Assembly (NCBI GenBank): GCA_942493075.1
Contig: OW818681.1
Location: 5,642,001 to 5,706,000 of the forward strand
DNA length: 64,000 nucleotides
Source: JBBQYD01 sp942493075
GTDB taxonomy: Bacteria; Verrucomicrobiota; Verrucomicrobiia; Limisphaerales; UBA8199
Direction of reading: 5' to 3'
The translations under genes and the position numbers were made by a program. Under the pieces are notes generated by a model that worked only from the letters and a program-made list of their open reading frames with translations, ran no database searches and was not told the DNA's origin. Below are positions 8,586-16,375 of this stretch, piece by piece. Position 1 is the stretch's first letter; each line of letters starts with the position of its first letter.

Positions 8586-8872
8586 AACGGCCGTTGGGTC
8601 GCGGGGGGTGTCGGCGTCGAAGAATCACCTGGGTTCAGGTCATCGAGTTCCTGCATCTTCCTGAGGTACTCGAATACCTCCTGTGCCTCAGCTTCGTCAA
8701 CCCGGCTCAGGGCAAACCCAGCATGAACGATGACGTAATCTCCAAGATTGGCTTCGGGCACGTAAGCCAGGCTGACCTCTTTGAGCACCCCGCCGAAGTC
8801 GATCTTGCCGGTGCGAGTGATGGGGTCCTCACCAGTGAGGCTGGCGATTCTGCCTGGAACTGCCAAACACAT
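8582..8872 (-). CDS. hypC: Hydrogenase maturation chaperone HypC
   Basis: Small chaperone that carries the iron unit to the large hydrogenase subunit. The N-terminal MCLAVPG, with the essential Cys2 exposed after Met removal, and the DYVIVHAGFALSRVDEAEA segment are diagnostic. The 96 residues include about 20 extra C-terminal residues rich in Pro and Thr. First gene of the hypCDE unit; the next gene upstream is divergent and unrelated, so hypA, hypB and hypF must be elsewhere. Confidence 0.96.
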   Translation of the reverse strand: MCLAVPGRIASLTGEDPITRTGKIDFGGVLKEVSLAYVPEANLGDYVIVHAGFALSRVDEAEAQEVFEYLRKMQELDDLNPGDSSTPTPPATQRPL

Positions 8873-8944
8873 GCCTTGAGGTTACACCTCCGCACCTCGC
8901 GGAGAAAGAGGATTAAGGTTTCCTTGCGCTATCGGCAGGAATGA

Positions 8945-11140
8945 ATGAAAGTCGCTCACATGTTCCCCGGTCACGACATCGGCGCTCAGAAAATCCGCAT
9001 TCGGAAAGTTAAACACCTGTCCCTGATAGGCGTGCTGATAGCCGTAGCGTGCCTGTGCGAGCATGCGGTCGCCTCGACCGAACCTCATCATTCGCCTGCC
9101 CTCCCGGCGGTTCAGGCGAGTACCAATACATTTCCCGGGGCGCACTGGGGTAAAGTTGCCCAACCGGAGGACGCGGGCTGGTCGTCTACAAAACTCGCCC
9201 TTGCGCAAAACTACGGGAACGAAATCGGGTCGGTCGCAGTGGTTATTGTAAACCACGGACAAATCGTTTCAGAGTGGGGGGAAACAGCAGAACGGTTCAA
9301 CGTGCATTCCATCCGCAAAAGCTTCATCAGCGCGTTGTACGGAATTTTCGTGAGCGAGGGAAAGATCGACCTGAACGCCACAATGGCCGAGCTGGAAATC
9401 GATGATAACGAACCCCGTCTGACCGTCGTGGAGAAGCAGGCCACTGTGCTGGACCTGCTCAAAGCGCGCTCGGGAGTTTATCACCCGGCACTTTACGAAA
9501 CGGAGGGGATGAAGAAGACCCGGCCGCTCCGCGGCAGCCACCCTCCTCGCACCTTCTGGTATTACAATAACTGGGACTTCAATGTGCTGGGCACCGCACT
9601 TGAAAAACGCACGGGCCAGAGCGTGTTCAAGGCGTTCCAACAGCGGATTGCATTGCCGATTGGCATGGAGGATTTCCGGCTTGAAGACACCGGGTATGTG
9701 CGCGGTGAAGATTCGATTCACCCGGCCTACCCCTTTCGGATGACGGCCCGTGACATGGCGCGGTTCGGGTTGCTCGTCGCGCGCGAGGGGCAGTGGCGCG
9801 GAAAGCAGATCATTCCCTCCGACTGGGTCGCCGCGAGCACCACCACTTACTCCCCTGCCCCTGCAGGAACCACCGGCTACGGTTATCTATGGTGGACTGA
9901 AGTTTACGGACGGCATCTTGAGAATGTGGACCTTCCAAAAGGCAGCTTTTCCGGGCGTGGCGCCGGAGGGCACTTCATCCTGGTGGTGCCGTCGCGGGAC
10001 CTTGTCATCGTGCATCGCGTCGATACCGACAAGAGGAACGGCCCCAGGGTGGACAATAGGCAGTTTGGAACCTTGGTAAAACTCATCCTCGAAGCGATGC
10101 CGACCGGGGCAAAGCCGGATCAAGCCCACTCTCGAGCTCTTTCCCTGCCGCAAAGTCTCGATACGCTCGTCCCCTCCCTGATGAAGAAACACCACGTTCC
10201 GGGGGTATCGATCGTGGGACTGGAAAATCGTCGCATCGCATGGGAACGCCAGTATGGCGTTTGCCGGGCGGGCGCGCCGCAGCGCGTGAACACCCGGACA
10301 ATCTTTGAGGCCGCCTCCATGAGCAAGCTGCCCGCGAGCTACCTGGCATTGAAGCTGGTTGAACAAGGGAAACTCGATCTGGACCGTCCCTTGTATCAAT
10401 ACCTCGATGAGCCCTACCTGACCAACGAACCCTTGCACCTCAGGATCACCGCGCGCATGGTTCTGTCCCACACCACGGGATTTCCCAACTGGCGAAAGGA
10501 CGGTTGGCTCAAAGGCGGTCCGCTGACTGTGCTGGCGGAGCCCGGCACGAAATTCAGCTACTCCGGCGAGGGCTTCACTTACTTGCAGCGGGTCATTGAA
10601 CATATCACCGGCGAGTCCTTTGAGCGCTACGTAAGACGAACCCTTTTCGAACCGCTGGGAATTACCGCCGGCAGCTACACCTGGCAAAACGATTTCGAGA
10701 AAATGGCCGCCTTTGGACATGACGCCAGCGGCAAGCTCGTTGAAAATCGGAGCCTCTACACCAGAGCCAACACAGCGTATTCCTTATATTGCTCCCCTAT
10801 GGAATACGCACTGTTTCTGGAAGAGATGCTCCGATCGGACCGCTCCGCTCCGCAGTCACTGTCGGCAACGTCCATTGAGGCCATGCTCAGGCGCACGACA
10901 GAGGCGGTGGGCCGCAAGCCCATCTCTCGTGGTGGCCAACTACCCACCGGGCCGACCTATTACGGGCTGGGTTGGGCGCTCGACTCGACGGCTTCAGGCG
11001 ACAAGATTTTCCACAGCGGCTCGAACAGAGGTTTCCGCTGCTACTGTGAGTTTGACCCGCAACGTGGCTCTGGAATCGTCATCATGACAAACGGCGAAGC
11101 GGGCGCCGAACTCTGGCAGGAGTTGATCGCATCTCTTTAG
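8945..11140 (+). CDS. Exported tandem beta-lactamase-fold (class C/esterase-like) protein
   Basis: Two serine beta-lactamase-related domains in one 731-residue chain. A hydrophobic stretch at about residues 23-44 ending in AVAS looks like a signal peptide, though the first 20 residues before it are unusually long and a later start is possible; AGGA at 8937-8940 supports ATG 8945. Domain 1 has S122-I-R-K125, a YNN triad and an HF-containing final strand (GAGGHFILV). Domain 2 has S458-M-S-K461, YSG and the HSGSNRG motif. Both therefore keep the SxxK nucleophile pair. Such folds include class C beta-lactamases, D-aminopeptidases and esterases; the substrate cannot be read from the sequence. Most relatives have one domain, so the fusion is noteworthy. 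Divergent from hypC. Confidence 0.85.
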   Translation: MKVAHMFPGHDIGAQKIRIRKVKHLSLIGVLIAVACLCEHAVASTEPHHSPALPAVQASTNTFPGAHWGKVAQPEDAGWSSTKLALAQNYGNEIGSVAVVIVNHGQIVSEWGETAERFNVHSIRKSFISALYGIFVSEGKIDLNATMAELEIDDNEPRLTVVEKQATVLDLLKARSGVYHPALYETEGMKKTRPLRGSHPPRTFWYYNNWDFNVLGTALEKRTGQSVFKAFQQRIALPIGMEDFRLEDTGYVRGEDSIHPAYPFRMTARDMARFGLLVAREGQWRGKQIIPSDWVAASTTTYSPAPAGTTGYGYLWWTEVYGRHLENVDLPKGSFSGRGAGGHFILVVPSRDLVIVHRVDTDKRNGPRVDNRQFGTLVKLILEAMPTGAKPDQAHSRALSLPQSLDTLVPSLMKKHHVPGVSIVGLENRRIAWERQYGVCRAGAPQRVNTRTIFEAASMSKLPASYLALKLVEQGKLDLDRPLYQYLDEPYLTNEPLHLRITARMVLSHTTGFPNWRKDGWLKGGPLTVLAEPGTKFSYSGEGFTYLQRVIEHITGESFERYVRRTLFEPLGITAGSYTWQNDFEKMAAFGHDASGKLVENRSLYTRANTAYSLYCSPMEYALFLEEMLRSDRSAPQSLSATSIEAMLRRTTEAVGRKPISRGGQLPTGPTYYGLGWALDSTASGDKIFHSGSNRGFRCYCEFDPQRGSGIVIMTNGEAGAELWQELIASL

Positions 11141-11174
11141 CTGCGGGAGATCGCGCAACCAGAATGGTTGCCAA

Positions 11175-11254
11175 ATAGTAGCCGGAGGTCGGAACAAAGT
11201 GGAGACCTCCGGTCAGGTCCGGAGGAAATAGCACCCCAACGAGGGGTGCCAGAA
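11175..11254 (+). repeat. Double-hairpin repeat, copy 1
   Basis: Starts ATAGTAGCCGGAG. Hairpin 1: CCGGAGGTC (11182-11190) with GACCTCCGG (11204-11212). Hairpin 2: GCACCCC (11231-11237) with GGGGTGC (11243-11249), then CAGAA. The same layout and the same second stem recur at 62568-62650. Confidence 0.75.
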
Positions 11255-11400
11255 ACTTCGTTGCCTTCGCGCCCTTGGGGGACGACGGCCAATTCTGCGG
11301 AACATCCTATTCCCGAGCTCTGAAGGAGCGGCAACCCATAAGCCCAGGGACAGGCCGCAAGGCCGCCGCCCTGGGTAGAGAAGACGTAGAGGAAGAACCT

Positions 11401-11451
11401 CATTCTCCTCTTGGTTTGGCGCTTCAGAGGCGCCAAACCAAGAGGAGAATG
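11401..11451. repeat. Perfect 22-bp inverted repeat, 7-base loop
   Basis: Left arm 11401-11422, loop TTCAGAG, right arm 11430-11451, all 22 pairs matched. The loop-proximal GGTTTGGCGC resembles GGGTTGGCGC at the same place in the nested palindromes at 52 and 55 kb, but the outer arms of that family are absent. No T tract on either side. Confidence 0.85.
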
Positions 11452-11473
11452 AGGAGGAATTATTTGGTGCGCC

Positions 11474-11504
11474 CCCCGGGTAGCGACTGCGTCGCAACCC
11501 GGGG
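11474..11504. repeat. 14-bp hairpin, 3-base loop
   Basis: CCCCGGGTAGCGAC, loop TGC, GTCGCAACCCGGGG, one mismatch. Part of the composite repeat region. Confidence 0.75.
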
Positions 11505-11613
11505 CTTTGGGGCACAATCCCGTTGGGATTGAGGAATGAGGAACACCTAGACTCGCGGTCCTCGAACCTCCGCGTGACTTCCTGGGACGCCGACCTCCGG
11601 TCTCCGGCCCCAT

Positions 11614-11641
11614 CCTTCAACCTTCAACACGAAACCTTCAA
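11614..11641. repeat. Tandem repeat, 7-bp period
   Basis: Four units: CCTTCAA, CCTTCAA, CACGAAA, CCTTCAA. Three further 7-bp-period repeats occur at 51977, 55636 and 56278. Confidence 0.75.
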
Positions 11642-11692
11642 CTCTTTCCGGCTCATCGCTGTTTCAGCGCTTGGGATGACAAAATGGGACGC

Positions 11693-11720
11693 GCCCGGTG
11701 GGGACACCGGGCCTACAACA
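11693..11720. repeat. NGGA-tetraloop hairpin followed by CTACA, copy 1
   Basis: GCCCGGTG, loop GGGA, CACCGGGC, then CTACAACA. Same design at 52314 and 56186. Confidence 0.7.
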
Positions 11721-11844
11721 CCGAGGCCATGGTATCGTGCTCGTAGTGCCGCATGAGCCTGGCATGGAGAGCTTGGTAAATTATCCGTTGGTTCCGTGCC
11801 CGGCCTGAATTGACTTAGCTCCGTGGCGGCTTCATATTTCGCGC

Positions 11845-12606
11845 ATGGATAACGACATTTCGAAGTTACTGGACGACTGGGAATACCAGCCGGGGCAGGT
11901 CGTTGTCCGGAAGTTCATGGGCAAAGATGGCCAGGAAAAGCTGCAGTTGCGCGTGGATCTAGGTCTGCTGCAAATGAATGTGGAAGGCCGCCCGGACGGA
12001 AAGCGGCCATTTGGTCATGAATCGCTGTTTGATTATTATCAGGGCCGGCTCCTGCGCTATATCACCGAGCACGGCGGCAGCGATGAAGGTTTTAAACTGA
12101 CGGGTGAGGACTGCGCCAAGTTGCAGATCGAAGCGCTGCAGTTTCACCACCGTTATATTTGCCTGCTCCAATTGGAGGATTACCCGCTGGTTGTACGCGA
12201 TGCTGAGCGCAACCTGGCGGTGTTCAATTTTGTGGCGAAATACGCGGAGTCCGAGGAAGTCGCTTGGGCGCTCCGGCAATTTGAGCCGCAGTTGCTCATG
12301 ATTTTGGTCCGCGCGCGAGCCTCCGAGGCCTTGGAGCGGTCAGATTATTCCCTGGCCATTCAACTGGTCGAGGATGGCGTGGATCGCATTCGCCAGTTCT
12401 TCCGTGAGAGCCCGCGTCCCGAGGCAGCCGAGCAAAGCGGTGAGATTCAGTCCCTGGAAACCTGGCTGGTAGAAATCCGCGATCAACGCCCGCTTTCCAA
12501 GCGTGAGCAGCTTGAGCGTGCCTTGCAGGAAGCGGTAAAAAGCGAGGACTACGAGAAAGCCGCGCGCGTGCGTGACCAACTCAAGGCATTGCCCTCAGGA
12601 GACTGA
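11845..12606 (+). CDS. UVR-motif protein of unknown function
   Basis: A 253-residue soluble protein. The last 40 residues (EQLERALQEAVKSEDYEKAARVRDQLK, split as EQLERALQEAVKSEDY and EKAARVRDQLK) form a UvrB/UvrC (UVR) helical hairpin, a protein-protein interaction motif also used outside excision repair. The rest is mostly helical, with many Arg/Glu pairs and a central segment (LQFHHRYICLLQLEDY) typical of helical-repeat domains, but I recognise no enzyme motif. There is no UvrABC gene nearby. The ATG at 11845 follows a purine-poor leader and no strong ribosome-binding site is visible. It converges with the DUF420 gene ten bases downstream. A role in repair or in binding a UVR partner is a guess. 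Confidence 0.8.
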   Translation: MDNDISKLLDDWEYQPGQVVVRKFMGKDGQEKLQLRVDLGLLQMNVEGRPDGKRPFGHESLFDYYQGRLLRYITEHGGSDEGFKLTGEDCAKLQIEALQFHHRYICLLQLEDYPLVVRDAERNLAVFNFVAKYAESEEVAWALRQFEPQLLMILVRARASEALERSDYSLAIQLVEDGVDRIRQFFRESPRPEAAEQSGEIQSLETWLVEIRDQRPLSKREQLERALQEAVKSEDYEKAARVRDQLKALPSGD

Positions 12607-12616
12607 ATACCCGGGT

Positions 12617-13060
12617 TTATTTTTGGGGATAAATCTGGTAGAGCAGCAGGTAGATCAACACACCGGTGATCGACACATAAATCCACAGGGGCCAGGTCCA
12701 GCGTGCGATTTTGCGATGGGATTCCCACCGGCCTTTGATAGCGCGCCAGATTGTCATGAGCACCAGGGGAACAATGGCTGCCGCCAGGACGGTGTGGGAC
12801 AGGAGAAGGGCCAGATAATACGGCCGGAACGATGCTGGCTCTCGAAACACCGTAGGCCCTTGTTTGAGCACATAGCCCACATAGGTGTGGTAAGTGAGGT
12901 AGCAGACCAGGAACAGAGCCGAAGTGCAGAAAGCGGCAACCATGCAGCGCCGGTGAGCTTCTGTGTTCTTTCTTTTGATGAAATAATAGCCCGCCAGCAG
13001 GAACAATGTGCATAGCCCGTTCAGCGAGGCATTGACCGCTGGCAAATCCATCACGCTCAT
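12617..13060 (-). CDS. DUF420 integral membrane protein
   Basis: A 147-residue membrane protein with about four hydrophobic segments and conserved histidines (AHRRCM, LTYHTY, LLSHTVLAA) as in the DUF420 family, which often lies with cytochrome oxidase assembly genes. Its start overlaps the end of the SCO1-like gene by four bases, so the two are coupled. This suggests a shared role in haem-copper oxidase biogenesis, although no oxidase subunit gene is in the window. Confidence 0.87.
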   Translation of the reverse strand: MSVMDLPAVNASLNGLCTLFLLAGYYFIKRKNTEAHRRCMVAAFCTSALFLVCYLTYHTYVGYVLKQGPTVFREPASFRPYYLALLLSHTVLAAAIVPLVLMTIWRAIKGRWESHRKIARWTWPLWIYVSITGVLIYLLLYQIYPQK

Positions 13061-13707
13061 CGCTCACGCTCCAGTTTTCTGGCGCTGGCCAGTAGTTTCC
13101 GCATCACATCCGGCGTGCTGACATTATCACCGGTGGTTTCGAACACTCCCCGAATGCGCGCCTGCTTATCCACCAGAATGAATATCGTGCTGTGAATGAA
13201 CAGATCTTCGGGCGCTGTCCGTTCGCCAGCTTTCTTCTCGATGGCGGTGAACTTCAGGGAATCCACAGCTAGAGCCGCGATTTGCCGCTTGCTGCCAGTT
13301 AGGAACACCCAGCGTGCGGGGTCGGCTTTAAAACGCTCGGCATAACGCGCCAGCACCTCCGGCGTGTCAAACTCTGGATCGGTTGTCAGGGTCACCAGCT
13401 TGATGTCCGTACCGGCCAACTGGTCCTGCAAAGACTTCATGTTCCGCGTCATGAAAGGGCAAGGTCCGGCGCATCGGGTAAAAATGATGTCCGCAATCCA
13501 AACGTTGCCTTTTAGATCACCCAAACCGGAGGGCTTCCCGAACTGGTTGGTCAGGGTGAAGCCCGCTACGGTTCCATAAACGGGGAGCCGGCCTGCCGCC
13601 GGGTTGCGCTGCAAACCGACGAGCAGGAAGGCCATTACCAGCAAAAGCACAGTGATGCCCAGGCCCAGCCAGATCATCCATTGAATACGGCGTCCAGGCT
13701 GATTCAT
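13057..13707 (-). CDS. SCO1/SenC copper chaperone
   Basis: Membrane-anchored thioredoxin-fold protein that delivers copper to, or reduces, the CuA site of cytochrome oxidase. An N-terminal membrane helix at about residues 9-31 is followed by the SCO fold with the copper-binding C79-A-G-P-C83 (family CxxxC) and the downstream histidine in LFIHSTIF. The segment VTLTTDPEFDTPEVL is also typical. Length (216) is normal. It is followed by, and overlaps, the DUF420 gene, a pairing common in oxidase assembly loci. All copper ligands are present. Confidence 0.93.
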   Translation of the reverse strand: MNQPGRRIQWMIWLGLGITVLLLVMAFLLVGLQRNPAAGRLPVYGTVAGFTLTNQFGKPSGLGDLKGNVWIADIIFTRCAGPCPFMTRNMKSLQDQLAGTDIKLVTLTTDPEFDTPEVLARYAERFKADPARWVFLTGSKRQIAALAVDSLKFTAIEKKAGERTAPEDLFIHSTIFILVDKQARIRGVFETTGDNVSTPDVMRKLLASARKLERER

Positions 13708-13828
13708 AGAAACATGTTACGTGTGTGCCCGCGGCTAATGATCATCGCGCGCTATACTAAGCTGGCTACGAGGTGATTTCAACCGGCAAGGATTGCTGTC
13801 GTCGAACTGTCTGCTAACTTTGCGTGGG

Positions 13829-15127
13829 ATGAATGCCGTACTCCTGGAGATTTTCATTATCACCGTGCTGCTTCTGGGCAACGGCGTTTTCGCGATGACT
13901 GAAATCGCAGTAGTTACAGCTCGCAAAGGGCGGCTGCGCAGCCTGGCTGACGCCGGAGATCGCCGCGCGCAAGCGGCTCTGGAATTGCTGGAGTCGCCCA
14001 ACCGGTTCTTCTCGACCGTGCAGGTAGGAATCACGCTGGTCGGTGTGCTGGCGGGTGCCTTTGGCGGTGCAACGGTTGCCCGAGTGGTCAGCGGCGGACT
14101 CAAGCAGTTCCCGCTGCTGGCGCCGTATGCCGATTTCCTGGCAATCGGTTTGGTAGTGGTGATGATCACGTACTTCTCCCTGATCATTGGTGAGCTGGTT
14201 CCCAAACGTTTGGCGATGACCAATCCCGAAGCCATTGCGCGCTTCATGGCGCGCCCCATGCTCCGGCTTTCACAGTTGGCCAGCCCCGTGGTGCGGCTGT
14301 TGAGCTTCTCCACAGAGACGGTGTTGCGAATCCTGCGTGTCCGGCCAAACCAGGGAGCAACGGTCTCGGAAGAGGAAATCAAAGGGCTGGTGCAAGAAGG
14401 AGTCAAAGCCGGGGTGCTGAATAATGTCGAGTCGCGCATGGTTGAAAGCGTGCTGGCGCTGGATCACCTGCCCGTGCGAGACATCATGACTCCACGTGCG
14501 AAGATCATGCTGTTGCGCAAGGATGATGCGCATGAGTATGTCTGGCATAAGATCGTGGTCAGCGGCCATTCCGAATTCCCATTGTGCGATGCCAATCGCG
14601 ATCACATTTTGGGCATCGTATCGGTCAAGGCGATCTATGCGCACCTGGCAGCGGGCATCCCGGTGCGGCTGACGGATCTGGCCGAGACCCCGCTCGTGGT
14701 CCCAAGCGTTCAACCAGTCCTGCGCCTGTTGGAAAGCTTCCGCCAATCCCGCAAGACCATCGCTCTGGTTGCTGACGAATTCGGCGCAATCGTGGGCCTG
14801 GTTACTATGCACGATGTGCTGGAAGCGATCACTGGCGAAATACCCTCGCGCGAAGAGCGCAGCAAACCGCGCGTGCGCCACAGGGAGGATGGCTCCTGGC
14901 TGGTCGATGGTTTGATGGAAATCGAAGCACTGGAGCGGAAGATACCCGGCTTGCGGTTCCCCCGGGCAGAAGCAGCGCAATATCAGACTCTCGGCGGCTT
15001 CCTGCTGGCACAATTCTCCCGTGTCCCGGCTGAAAACGAAGCGCTGGACTGGAATGGGTTCCGCTTTGAGGTCATCGACATGGACCAACTGCGGATCGAC
15101 AAGGTCCTGATCACAAAGAAGCCCTAG
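13829..15127 (+). CDS. CNNM/CBS-domain membrane protein (CorC/HlyC-type)
   Basis: Hemolysin C/CorC-family protein implicated in divalent cation (Mg/Co) efflux. An N-terminal CNNM domain with about four membrane segments (NAVLLEIFIITVLLLGNGVF onward) is followed by a CBS pair starting at VRDIMTPRAKIMLL and ending at IVGLVTMHDVLEAI, then a C-terminal CorC_HlyC domain ending in DMDQLRIDKVLI. I start at ATG 13829, which directly begins the first membrane helix; an upstream TTG at 13793 would add 12 residues but its AGGA abuts the codon with no spacer. Convergent with the EEP lipoprotein gene. Confidence 0.93.
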   Translation: MNAVLLEIFIITVLLLGNGVFAMTEIAVVTARKGRLRSLADAGDRRAQAALELLESPNRFFSTVQVGITLVGVLAGAFGGATVARVVSGGLKQFPLLAPYADFLAIGLVVVMITYFSLIIGELVPKRLAMTNPEAIARFMARPMLRLSQLASPVVRLLSFSTETVLRILRVRPNQGATVSEEEIKGLVQEGVKAGVLNNVESRMVESVLALDHLPVRDIMTPRAKIMLLRKDDAHEYVWHKIVVSGHSEFPLCDANRDHILGIVSVKAIYAHLAAGIPVRLTDLAETPLVVPSVQPVLRLLESFRQSRKTIALVADEFGAIVGLVTMHDVLEAITGEIPSREERSKPRVRHREDGSWLVDGLMEIEALERKIPGLRFPRAEAAQYQTLGGFLLAQFSRVPAENEALDWNGFRFEVIDMDQLRIDKVLITKKP

Positions 15128-15142
15128 GACGCCAGCCAGCTA

Positions 15143-16027
15143 CTATTTCAACCGCAATTCGGCAATTACGGGATTGTGATCCGAGGCGATTGAGGCATCA
15201 CGCAGGACTTGCGCCGATACAACCTCAAACTCAGAAGAGACGAAGATGTAATCAATCGCAATGCGCGGATTAGGACCACCCGGGAAACTCTTGCGCATCT
15301 CGGGGCTCGTTCCAACCACATCGAGCGTGTCCTGGAATTGCTTCCGCAACTGGCCCACGGCAGCTTCGCTCGGTTCCGCGTTGAAATCGCCCATCAGGAT
15401 CTTAGGACCCTGATAACCGGCGGTAATTTCGGCGATCTGGGCGATCTGTCGTTCCCTCTGGTCTTCCGTTAATCCCAGGTGCGTGACAAAAACATGAACA
15501 GCACGGCCTTGGATGAACACAGGCGCGTATAGCAGCACACGTTGTTCGCTGTAGTAATCGGGGTATTCGGGATGGCTTTGGCGATAGTCAGGCTTGTACA
15601 ACGGAAACCGCCTCATCGCGAGCACCGAGTGTCGGCTCAGCAGGGCGACACCATATTCCTCTGCGGGCGCTCCTTCCACAGGCACCGTATAAGCCGGTGC
15701 AAAAGCCGCATTCATTTTTAACTTCTCCTTGAGCAACTCAGGCTGATCCATCTTCGCCGAACGTGGACGAAACCGATCCACCTCCTGCAAGCCGGCCAGG
15801 TCAGGCTGCCGGGACGCGATCACCACCGCAGCCGGTTCCAGGCTAAACACCTTCGGGTCGGACGGCCAGTCGCCCCCGCCTGCACCGATGCGGATGTTAT
15901 AGGACATGACTTTGATGGTCGGCGCGGCCTGACGGTCCGGTGTCCGGCAGCCGATGGCCAAAAGCGCCAGTGCGCCTGTCAAACCAAGCAATGTCGTCCA
16001 CCCTGAGGTTCGCTGTGAAATGCGCAT
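15143..16027 (-). CDS. Lipoprotein with endonuclease/exonuclease/phosphatase (EEP) fold
   Basis: A 294-residue exported EEP-family hydrolase. The N-terminus has a lipobox ending LLAIGC near residue 27, so it should be lipidated. Catalytic motifs follow in order: MSYNIR, LAGLQEVD (metal Glu), VTHLGL, LMGDFNAEP and ASDHNPVIAEL (catalytic His). Family members cut nucleic acids, sphingomyelin or inositol phosphates; an envelope location argues for a phosphodiesterase acting outside the cytoplasm. Monocistronic. Confidence 0.9.
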   Translation of the reverse strand: MRISQRTSGWTTLLGLTGALALLAIGCRTPDRQAAPTIKVMSYNIRIGAGGGDWPSDPKVFSLEPAAVVIASRQPDLAGLQEVDRFRPRSAKMDQPELLKEKLKMNAAFAPAYTVPVEGAPAEEYGVALLSRHSVLAMRRFPLYKPDYRQSHPEYPDYYSEQRVLLYAPVFIQGRAVHVFVTHLGLTEDQRERQIAQIAEITAGYQGPKILMGDFNAEPSEAAVGQLRKQFQDTLDVVGTSPEMRKSFPGGPNPRIAIDYIFVSSEFEVVSAQVLRDASIASDHNPVIAELRLK

Positions 16028-16375
16028 AAAATACAGAAATCTGCGAGGCCTTATTTAAAGACAGCGACCCCAGGCGTCAATGTTTGTTCGTGTAGGGAAA
16101 AGTCCACCTCCACCGGTCTTTGTCGTGCTTTGGATGAGAAGGCCGGAGGCACTTTGGCCCTGAGGAGAGATTGTGAGGTCTGCCTGCATTGTTGTCGCAA
16201 GCCAAATGGCATCGCGAAACCCAACGAGAATGGATGGACAGGGCTAAAATAGGTGAGGACACCGCGAAACACAACCTATACTTATTTTTCGTATGAAAAT
16301 GGCTCGACTTTCTCGCGCGGAACCCAATTATTATGACGATTGCCGTCGTGCCGTTCCGGATGGCGGAGTTATACC
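16028..16375. other. Intergenic region between divergent EEP and IPT genes
   Basis: About 350 bp without a convincing gene. An AT-rich stretch near 16265-16300 (CTATACTTATTTTTC) is a plausible -10 region for the IPT gene. No repeat or RNA motif recognised. Confidence 0.5.

Larger units (their letters stand above)
11141..11844. other. Gene-free region built of hairpin repeats
   Basis: No reading frame here looks like a gene. In order: a double-hairpin repeat (11175-11254); a hairpin with arms GCCCAGGG/CCCTGGGT enclosing GGCC-gcaa-GGCC (11342-11376); a 22-bp perfect hairpin (11401-11451); a 14-bp hairpin (11474-11504); a heptameric tandem repeat (11614-11641); and a GGGA-loop hairpin (11693-11712). 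Short frames across it are by-products of the repeats. Confidence 0.8.

Noticed and set aside
9887..10720. 277-residue frame opposite the beta-lactamase-like gene
   Set aside because: Shadow frame in GC-rich coding DNA.
11213..11620. 135-residue frame over the repeat region
   Set aside because: Made of hairpin repeats, the kind of sequence that yields many spurious hypothetical proteins.
13735..14439. 234-residue Ser/Thr/Arg-rich frame opposite the CNNM gene
   Set aside because: Composition typical of antisense frames; the plus-strand protein is unambiguous.
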